Source: an uncultured Candidatus Saccharibacteria bacterium
GTDB lineage: Bacteria; Patescibacteria; Saccharimonadia; Saccharimonadales; UBA6022
DNA: 17,770 nucleotides
Direction: 5' to 3'
Assembly: GCA_946886125.1 (NCBI GenBank)
Contig: CAMPHY010000007.1
Location: 1-17,770, forward strand
Shown one piece after another: positions 13,142 to 17,770 of the stretch. Position 1 is the first letter of the stretch, and each line of letters begins with the position of its first letter. A program made the position numbers and the translations under genes. The notes beneath the pieces are model-generated. The model ran no database searches and was not told the DNA's origin. It worked only from the letters and a program-made list of their open reading frames with translations.

Positions 13142-13163
13142 GCTAGTTATAGTCTCCCAATTT

Positions 13164-13185
13164 AAAAAGTCCGCTGTCACGGACT
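13164..13185 (-). promoter_or_regulatory. Terminator-like hairpin at the 5' end of the secE-nusG mRNA
   Basis: AGTCCG (13185-13180), loop TGACAG, CGGACT (13173-13168), followed by TTTT. It starts about 3 nt after the predicted transcription start. It could be an early attenuator or a 5' stabilising stem. Confidence 0.5.
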
Positions 13186-13194
13186 GTCAAGACT

Positions 13195-13223
13195 AGTATA
13201 GCTACTTAAATTCCCCCCGTCAA
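13195..13223 (-). promoter_or_regulatory. Promoter of secE-nusG
   Basis: TTGACG (13223-13218), 17-nt spacer, TATACT (13200-13195) on the minus strand. It is interleaved with the plus-strand glycosyltransferase promoter, so the two polymerases would compete for this about 40-bp region. Confidence 0.85.
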
Positions 13224-13234
13224 GGTGCTATAGT
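13205..13234 (+). promoter_or_regulatory. Leaderless promoter of the glycosyltransferase gene
   Basis: TATAGT (13229-13234) lies 8 nt before ATG 13243, with a weak -35 (CTTAAA, 13205-13210, 18-nt spacer). No Shine-Dalgarno is present. Confidence 0.55.
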
Positions 13235-13242
13235 ATGGCTAG

Positions 13243-14391
13243 ATGCTTGAGCTTATACTTATACTGACGTATATCACGCTGACTGCAGCGGCGATTTTCA
13301 TTATTCGAAAACTCGTCTTTGCCTTTCGACATTTTACTCTTGGCACGCTCCCTCCTCTTACCGCAAAGCAAGAATTACCAAGCGTTAGTGTTTGTATTCC
13401 TGCGCGCAATGAAACGCATGCCATGACACAGTGTCTTGAAAGCGTCCTAGCGAGTAGCTATCCAAAACTTGAAGTGATCGTACTTGACGATGCTTCGATA
13501 GATAACACGTCGATTCTTATCAAGTCGTTTGCTCATGCCGGCGTACGATTTGTCGAAGGCTCGCCGCTGCCAGAAGGTTGGCTTGGCAAGAACCATGCCT
13601 TGCAGGGACTGCTGGGTGAAGCCAGCGGCAGTTACATCTTGTACGTCGATGTCGATACTCGCTTAAAGCCAAATACCATTAGTGATATGGTGGCGTACGC
13701 TCTTGAAGAGGAGGCTCGCATGGTGTCGGTCATGCCCCAGCGCAATGACGGGTGGCGTAGTAGTGTGTTATTTAGTCCGCTGCGTTATTTTTGGGAGCTC
13801 CTGACGCATCATTATAATCGGCCGGCCGTTTCGAGCTCCATGTGGCTTATCCACCGTAACACGCTTATAAGTCAGCTCGATGGTTTTTTGCCCTATCGAC
13901 TTGAAGTTCAGCCGGAAGCTCGTTTTGCCGCTCAGCTCAGTCATACTGACCAGTACCGCTTTTTAATCAGTAGCGTAGCTCTCGGTGTTAGCTATGAGAA
14001 GAAGTACTCTTCGCAGGTTGAGACTAGTATCCGACTACTCTACCCCCGCTTTGGCGGGCGTCTGTTATCGGCAGTTACCATGGGGCTTTTACTGCTAGTT
14101 GTATGGTCGCCAATCGGCATTCTTATGTCTGCGCCGGTGCTTGGTTGGACGTTTATTCATACCACTGCGCTGTGGGAACTGATTATCTTTATGGCGCTGT
14201 ATGGCTACTATCTTTCAAAGGTATGGAGCTACTATTGGTGGATGGGTGCGCTCATGTGGCCTATTATTCTGTCGCAAGAAATCGTTCTCCTTGCTGTGAG
14301 TTGCGTGAAATATCTCCGTGGAACGGTAACCTGGAAGGGTCGATCTGTCTTGGCTCCCAAAGAAATTCGTCGTTTAGAAGCGGCTGAGTAA
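13243..14391 (+). CDS. Membrane-anchored family 2 glycosyltransferase
   Basis: 382 residues. An N-terminal membrane helix (about 3-24) is followed by a GT-A domain: VSVCIPARNE at 48-57, VIVLDDASIDNT at 78-89, PEGWLGKNHAL at 110-120 and the metal-binding DxD as YVDVDT at 134-139. Three or so further hydrophobic segments lie near 265-345, and the end is basic (RGTVTWKGRSV). The layout and the GW-GKN-AL motif resemble the CrtQ/HpnB-like branch of GT2, which transfers sugars to lipid acceptors on the cytoplasmic side. The donor and acceptor here are unknown. The gene is leaderless and converges on the histidine kinase, both stops lying in one inverted repeat. Possibly it is involved in cell-surface glycolipid or polymer synthesis. 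Confidence 0.9.
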   Translation: MLELILILTYITLTAAAIFIIRKLVFAFRHFTLGTLPPLTAKQELPSVSVCIPARNETHAMTQCLESVLASSYPKLEVIVLDDASIDNTSILIKSFAHAGVRFVEGSPLPEGWLGKNHALQGLLGEASGSYILYVDVDTRLKPNTISDMVAYALEEEARMVSVMPQRNDGWRSSVLFSPLRYFWELLTHHYNRPAVSSSMWLIHRNTLISQLDGFLPYRLEVQPEARFAAQLSHTDQYRFLISSVALGVSYEKKYSSQVETSIRLLYPRFGGRLLSAVTMGLLLLVVWSPIGILMSAPVLGWTFIHTTALWELIIFMALYGYYLSKVWSYYWWMGALMWPIILSQEIVLLAVSCVKYLRGTVTWKGRSVLAPKEIRRLEAAE

Positions 14392-14412
14392 CTTGCGCTC
14401 GAGCTCGTTACT
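14387..14412. repeat. Inverted repeat holding both stop codons of convergent genes
   Basis: AGTAAC (14387-14392) and GTTACT (14407-14412) are inverted, with the palindrome GCTCGAGC between them. The TAA stops of the glycosyltransferase (14389-14391) and histidine kinase (14410-14408) are in the arms. No U tract is present, so it is at best a weak terminator. Confidence 0.45.
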
Positions 14413-16051
14413 TACTCTTACTATGCGCTGGCAGGCTAAAGCTGAAGGTTGAGCCGTGGTTTAATCGACTTTCAAGCTCAATGACGCAGCCGAGCTTTTT
14501 AGCTAGCTTTTGGGCGACATACAGCCCTAGGCCTGTCCCACCAGTTTCGCGAGTACGATAATCTTCGGAACGATAGAATTTACGAAAGACTTTGGCTTGA
14601 TCGGTTTTACTGATACCGATGCCAGTGTCTGAAACTGAGAAAAGCACATGTTGGTTCTTCTTTTCAACGTGCAGGGTAATAGTGCCGGCGTGTGTGTACT
14701 TGATCGCATTTGTAATGAAGTTTTGTAGTAGCTCTTCAAGGTAAAGTCGACTGGCGACAACACTGCCGAGTGATGTCGCTGCATTGAGATTGAAATGAAG
14801 CTGCTTTGCCTCGGCTTGTGGGGCGTATTCTTTGTATAGATTGTTTACCAGTTCTTTAACACTGATCTCTTCTGTCACATCGGCAATACCTCGTTCGGCA
14901 CGTGACAGTGTACTGAGATCGTTGACCATACGAGCCAGGAACATAACTTGGTCATGAGCGCTCTTCATAGATTCAACCAAAACTTCTTGTTTAGCGTTGG
15001 GACGAGATAAGATTACCTGCGCATTACTAATCGTGCCTTCGGCTATAGTAATCGGTGTACGTAGCTCGTGGCTAACTACACTAATGAATTCATCTCGTTC
15101 CTCTTCGAGGCTCTTAGCCTTAGTGATGTCGCGCATAATAATGATATAGCCATCGTGTGCTTCACTTCCTTTAGTGCGGCTAAAGCTGCTGCGGATTGGT
15201 GAATACGTAATTTCAAGTCGGACTGCCTCCGACTCATCGAGACGTGAATGAAGGTCATCTCTCACCACGACACTATGAGAATTTAATAATTCATCAAATA
15301 AATGCACTCGGTTCTCGTCTGGATCATACACCGAAAGAATCTCATCAATATGATGGCCATTGAGACTATCGTTGGTATCGAGTAAGTTTAAGCTTGCTGC
15401 ATTATACACACGGATAATACCATTTTTGTCGGTACTCAGTACTGCATCGGCAAGGTTATTGACGATCGTGAGAATACGATCACGTTGCAAGCTTTCCTGT
15501 GCCTGACTGCGCGTAAGAGCGATATGATCAACGGCTTGAGTGCGGCTAATGGCTACAATGGCCAGCCCTGTGACGATGACGGCAATAAGCGTCATGAGCG
15601 CCTGGACGACTTCCGGTGACTCTGGCTGGTAGATGACCAGAAGACCAATGTCAATCGCGACCATACCGACAAAGCCTAGGATACTAAGCAAGAGTCCTTT
15701 TTTGTCAAAATAGATATGACTAGCGACGAACAATAGTAGCCAAAATATTACAAACGGGAGCGCTAGGCCTGAAACAAACAGAATGTACAGCGCGGCTAGA
15801 ACATGGTAGGAAGCTAATCGGATTGCCGAGGAACGTTTACTTGTATTGGGGTAAAGAAATTGTAAGGCGCCAACGATCATCCAACCAAAAGAAATCAGTA
15901 GAAATACAATGTCATTGACATAATGGACGCTCGAAACAACATCGTATTGAATGAGTACCCCAAATAACACTAAGATAATGGGCATCATGAGGCCAGCGTA
16001 GCGAATCACTTGCGCTGTACGATCATTGTAACCAGACCCACCTTTATACAT
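14408..16051 (-). CDS. Membrane sensor histidine kinase with PAS domain
   Basis: 547 residues from ATG 16051-16049 (MYKGGSGYND), chosen because upstream in-frame Met codons overlap or precede the -10 box. Six hydrophobic segments (about 19-38, 46-66, 80-96, 98-113, 120-141, 148-168) form a membrane sensor with little extracytoplasmic sequence. A PAS domain follows at about 190-312 (RILTIVNNLADAVLSTD ... IIIMRDIT). HisKA contains SVVSHELRTPI with the phospho-acceptor His328. HATPase_c has the N-box NFITNAIKYTHAG, DTGIGI (475-480) and GGTGLGL (504-510). All catalytic motifs are intact. No response regulator is adjacent, so the partner is elsewhere in the genome. The architecture suggests sensing within or at the membrane; the signal is unknown. 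Confidence 0.95.
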   Translation of the reverse strand: MYKGGSGYNDRTAQVIRYAGLMMPIILVLFGVLIQYDVVSSVHYVNDIVFLLISFGWMIVGALQFLYPNTSKRSSAIRLASYHVLAALYILFVSGLALPFVIFWLLLFVASHIYFDKKGLLLSILGFVGMVAIDIGLLVIYQPESPEVVQALMTLIAVIVTGLAIVAISRTQAVDHIALTRSQAQESLQRDRILTIVNNLADAVLSTDKNGIIRVYNAASLNLLDTNDSLNGHHIDEILSVYDPDENRVHLFDELLNSHSVVVRDDLHSRLDESEAVRLEITYSPIRSSFSRTKGSEAHDGYIIIMRDITKAKSLEEERDEFISVVSHELRTPITIAEGTISNAQVILSRPNAKQEVLVESMKSAHDQVMFLARMVNDLSTLSRAERGIADVTEEISVKELVNNLYKEYAPQAEAKQLHFNLNAATSLGSVVASRLYLEELLQNFITNAIKYTHAGTITLHVEKKNQHVLFSVSDTGIGISKTDQAKVFRKFYRSEDYRTRETGGTGLGLYVAQKLAKKLGCVIELESRLNHGSTFSFSLPAHSKSK

Positions 16052-16061
16052 CTTGTACTTC

Positions 16062-16067
16062 ATTATA
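16062..16067 (-). promoter_or_regulatory. -10 box of a near-leaderless histidine kinase promoter
   Basis: TATAAT (16067-16062) lies 10 nt before the chosen ATG 16051. No convincing -35 is seen (it would fall in the end of the upstream gene). Confidence 0.5.
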
Positions 16068-16084
16068 CACAAGCACAATGAATT

Positions 16085-16780
16085 TTATATAGATGGCGTT
16101 TCGTTTTTAAGTGCTTTTCGGTGCAATTTGTAGCTTGGGTCTCCTATTTCAACCAACGACCAGAACTCTGGGCTGTGATTCATTTGTTGTGTGTGACTCA
16201 ATTCGTGAATCAATACATAGTCAATGAGTTCAAATGGCAGCTTCATAAGGGCGATATTAAGACTAATTGTTCCGTTACTACTACAACTCCCCCATCGTCC
16301 GCTGGCATGAGAAAAGCGTACTTTCTCGTAATGAAATTGATATTTCTCCGCCAAAAAAGCTAGTCGTTTCGGTAGGTAGCTTTTTGCCTCGCGCCTCAAA
16401 GCATCAATCACAGCTTCGCGTATGTGGCGAATAACGGTAGTATCGTCTAAGGTTTTTTCTTCTGGCAGTGAGACGACGATTTGTTGGCCGTGCCGTTTCA
16501 CGCTGACGGCTGCGTTATAGGTTCGCTTCACAATTAAGGTATGACTCTTTCCGATGGCCATGCCATCTTCAAACGTCACTTTTGTCTGTTGTTCGTTTAA
16601 AAGACCACGAAGTTGTATGCGTGAATTTTTCACAAGCCGTTTAACTAAAAACAGTGGCGCGTAGAGTGGCAGTGACGCCTTTAACGTCCCATCTGGCCCA
16701 ACGCGAATACGGACATGCGAAGCTTTCGGGCTGCGGCGAATAGTAATTTTGCCAAACTCTGTGTCGTTAATAATAGGCAC
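16085..16780 (-). CDS. YgjP-like (DUF45, M48-fold) metal-dependent hydrolase
   Basis: 231 residues from GTG 16780-16778 (AAGAG upstream). The C-terminal zincin motif IHELSH (His192, Glu193, His196) with a third ligand His202 in MNHSPEFWSLV, and the preceding GRWGSCSSNGTISLN at 161-175, are the signature of the YgjP/WLM-related DUF45 family. The N-terminal half (about 1-105) is beta-rich and basic. E. coli YgjP has been reported to have nucleotide pyrophosphatase activity, but the fold is peptidase-like, so the substrate here is open. It follows the P-loop kinase gene by 20 nt and is probably in the same transcript. It is a cytoplasmic protein without signal peptide. Confidence 0.9.
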   Translation of the reverse strand: MPIINDTEFGKITIRRSPKASHVRIRVGPDGTLKASLPLYAPLFLVKRLVKNSRIQLRGLLNEQQTKVTFEDGMAIGKSHTLIVKRTYNAAVSVKRHGQQIVVSLPEEKTLDDTTVIRHIREAVIDALRREAKSYLPKRLAFLAEKYQFHYEKVRFSHASGRWGSCSSNGTISLNIALMKLPFELIDYVLIHELSHTQQMNHSPEFWSLVEIGDPSYKLHRKALKNETPSI

Positions 16781-16800
16781 GATATGTTCTCTTGTTAAGA

Positions 16801-17412
16801 TTAGCGAATAAGAATTGAACGTCCAGCTGTACGTCGATTACGAACTGGAGGTGCACTTACTGTGCTCATTTCTGAACGGGGTTCTGCCAGTTTACGTAAG
16901 ACTATTTTTGCCTGAGAGGCGTAGGTATGTTTGCCGCTAATGACTAATGGTTTTTCAAGTGTATTAGGCGTCGTAAAACGGCGAACGGCAACGTCGTATT
17001 GTTCGCTTGAAATGGCGGGCTTATGCGGGTGGGCTCGTCGAGACTTAATAGCGCGTTGTTTAGCGGTAACTGGTTCTGTCTGTACCCATATAAACATAAT
17101 CTCATAATGATGAGCCCGAGCAAGTTTCGCAAACTCCAATCGTTCTGTGCGCGTATCGGAGCTGCCGTCGACGATAATCGAATGCTTCGTCTTAAAAAGT
17201 TGAGATAGCTGCCGTTTAATCAAAAGATCTGAGGCGACTTTAACTGTCTTTGGATCATTTGTTGTACGGTGTAAGACGTGTTCAGTCTGTTCTGCGCTCA
17301 CGAGTGGTGCCTGGAAGGTTTCTGCAAATTGTTCGGCAAAAAAGCTTTTCCCCGCCCCTGCAATCCCTACCATGACAATTAAATGCGGCTTAGACAGACT
17401 CAATGACTTCAT
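16801..17412 (-). CDS. P-loop kinase (AAA_33/zeta-like), substrate unknown
   Basis: 203 residues. Walker A GIAGAGKS is at residues 16-23 after a hydrophobic strand (HLIVMVGI). A second strand with IIVDGSSDTRTER at 79-91 corresponds to the substrate-binding strand with Asp82 in this family. A basic region around 117-131 (AKQRAIKSRRAHPHK) would be the lid that supplies arginines. The C-terminal 35 residues are Ser/Arg-rich and probably disordered. The fold matches small-molecule or polynucleotide kinases (AAA_33); which substrate is phosphorylated cannot be told. No antitoxin-like partner is present, so a zeta toxin is unlikely. The ATG is 7 nt after a TATACT box, so the mRNA is probably leaderless. 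Confidence 0.87.
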   Translation of the reverse strand: MKSLSLSKPHLIVMVGIAGAGKSFFAEQFAETFQAPLVSAEQTEHVLHRTTNDPKTVKVASDLLIKRQLSQLFKTKHSIIVDGSSDTRTERLEFAKLARAHHYEIMFIWVQTEPVTAKQRAIKSRRAHPHKPAISSEQYDVAVRRFTTPNTLEKPLVISGKHTYASQAKIVLRKLAEPRSEMSTVSAPPVRNRRTAGRSILIR

Positions 17413-17419
17413 ATATGAC

Positions 17420-17425
17420 AGTATA
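17420..17425 (-). promoter_or_regulatory. -10 box of the leaderless kinase/YgjP promoter
   Basis: TATACT (17425-17420) ends 7 nt before ATG 17412. The -35 region is weak. The box lies just after a 6-bp hairpin (ATAGCC/GGCTAT, within 17447-17467) that follows the upstream gene and has no clear U tract. Confidence 0.5.
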
Positions 17426-17462
17426 GCAAATAGCTGGCTAAACTGGATAGCCGTTTGTCTGG

Positions 17463-17770
17463 CTATTCAGCATCGTGACCAAGTTCTTGCAGCGCTTCAA
17501 CTAGTTCATCATGAGAAAGGTGTGAGATATCTATGTTGCTCTGCCGCACAATCATATAGCCTTGAATGATATATTTGACGATCATGGCATCGCGGCGCCA
17601 GAGATGATTAATTTCAAAGTGATCGACGGAATTCATGACTCGACTTGAAATGGTAATTGAGCCAAAAAACGGCCCAACGCTTGAGGTTACGTTTAAGACG
17701 TCCTCAATTCGTACACAAACCATGTCGGCTGACCAGAAAAAGTCACGCTTGATAATGGTGATTTTATTAC
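17463..17770 (-). CDS. C-terminal part of a probable bacterial PH-like domain protein (partial)
   Basis: The frame is open to the right edge, so the N-terminus is missing; 101 residues are visible. The sequence IIKRDFFWSADMVCVRIEDVLNVTSSVGPFFGSITIS has the pattern of bacterial PH-like (bPH) domains: a strand, a Leu/Ile-x-x-Ile/Val 'disc' helix, and then a GxxxGxITI strand. A short helix with FEINHLWRRDAMIVKYIIQGY follows. The last 30 residues are acidic and helical (SHLSHDELVEALQELGHDAE). The role is unknown; such proteins are often membrane-associated. The domain call is by pattern only. It ends 50 nt before the P-loop kinase gene on the same strand. Confidence 0.65.
   Translation of the reverse strand, partial: NKITIIKRDFFWSADMVCVRIEDVLNVTSSVGPFFGSITISSRVMNSVDHFEINHLWRRDAMIVKYIIQGYMIVRQSNIDISHLSHDELVEALQELGHDAE

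Noticed and set aside
13139..13180. Upstream GTG start (13180) for SecE
   Set aside because: It lies within the 5' hairpin near the predicted transcription start; the GTG at 13141 is a better fit.
14387..14412. Inverted repeat as a shared terminator of the glycosyltransferase and histidine kinase genes
   Set aside because: The stem is only 6 bp around a palindrome, and neither strand has a U tract; listed only as a repeat.
16801..17412. P-loop kinase as a zeta-type toxin
   Set aside because: No small antitoxin gene is adjacent and the neighbour is a YgjP-like protein, so a plain AAA_33 kinase is the safer call.
1..17770. Recoding of UGA as glycine (as in Gracilibacteria/Absconditabacteria)
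   Set aside because: The DUF2797 gene ends at a UGA at its natural length, and the conserved proteins contain no in-frame UGA at glycine positions.
1..17770. tRNA, rRNA, CRISPR arrays, insertion sequences or prophage
   Set aside because: No cloverleaf-like segments, regularly spaced repeats, transposase motifs or integrase were seen in reading the window.

Overview
The window looks like part of a small Patescibacteria (CPR) genome, most likely Saccharibacteria (TM7). This is an inference from gene content, compactness (intergenic gaps of 1-50 nt, overlapping stops), several hypothetical proteins I cannot place, and unusual house-keeping proteins. TGA is used as a stop (for example at the end of the DUF2797 gene at 1345), so the UGA=Gly code of Gracilibacteria/Absconditabacteria does not apply. 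There are 19 confident protein-coding genes, two of them cut by the window edges, plus one likely small-protein gene. I saw no tRNA, rRNA, CRISPR array, insertion sequence or prophage.

Layout. (1) 1-2831, minus: an operon from a strong promoter at 2802-2831, in transcription order a coiled-coil/beta protein, a DUF2797 protein, thymidine kinase (tdk) and dnaX, which runs off the left edge. (2) 2898-4098, minus: the rplJ-rplL operon (L10, L7/L12) with promoter, an L10-binding leader, an attenuator terminator and an end terminator. (3) 4165-5468, plus: a 39-codon small gene with its own terminator, then a 349-residue protein of unknown function. (4) 5473-8260: a thymidylate module, with dcd-tmk (minus), leaderless folA (plus) and thyA (minus); folA and thyA overlap tail to tail. 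(5) 8385-9060, plus: an unknown 202-residue protein. (6) 9076-13223: the genes usually found together as secE-nusG-rplK-rplA, here broken into separate units by a plus-strand membrane protein and a minus-strand unknown protein; each unit has its own promoter or terminator. (7) 13243-16067: a family 2 glycosyltransferase and a membrane histidine kinase, convergent. (8) 16085-17770, minus: a YgjP-like metallopeptidase-fold protein, a P-loop kinase, and the C-terminal part of a probable PH-like protein.

How it works together: dcd, thyA, folA, tmk and tdk cover dTMP/dTTP supply from dCTP and from salvaged thymidine, next to the DNA polymerase III clamp-loader gene. The ribosomal and SecE/NusG genes supply translation, transcription elongation and secretion functions. 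Two expression styles alternate: genes with good Shine-Dalgarno sites, and genes whose -10 box lies only 6-11 nt before the start codon, implying leaderless mRNAs.

Most interesting points: a complete L10 leader in which the L10-binding sequence can also pair with the terminator arm; a DnaX lacking the zinc module; an L1 protein with a ~95-residue SAP-like/charged extension; an L11 lacking prolines at thiopeptide-site positions; and repeated leaderless promoters.
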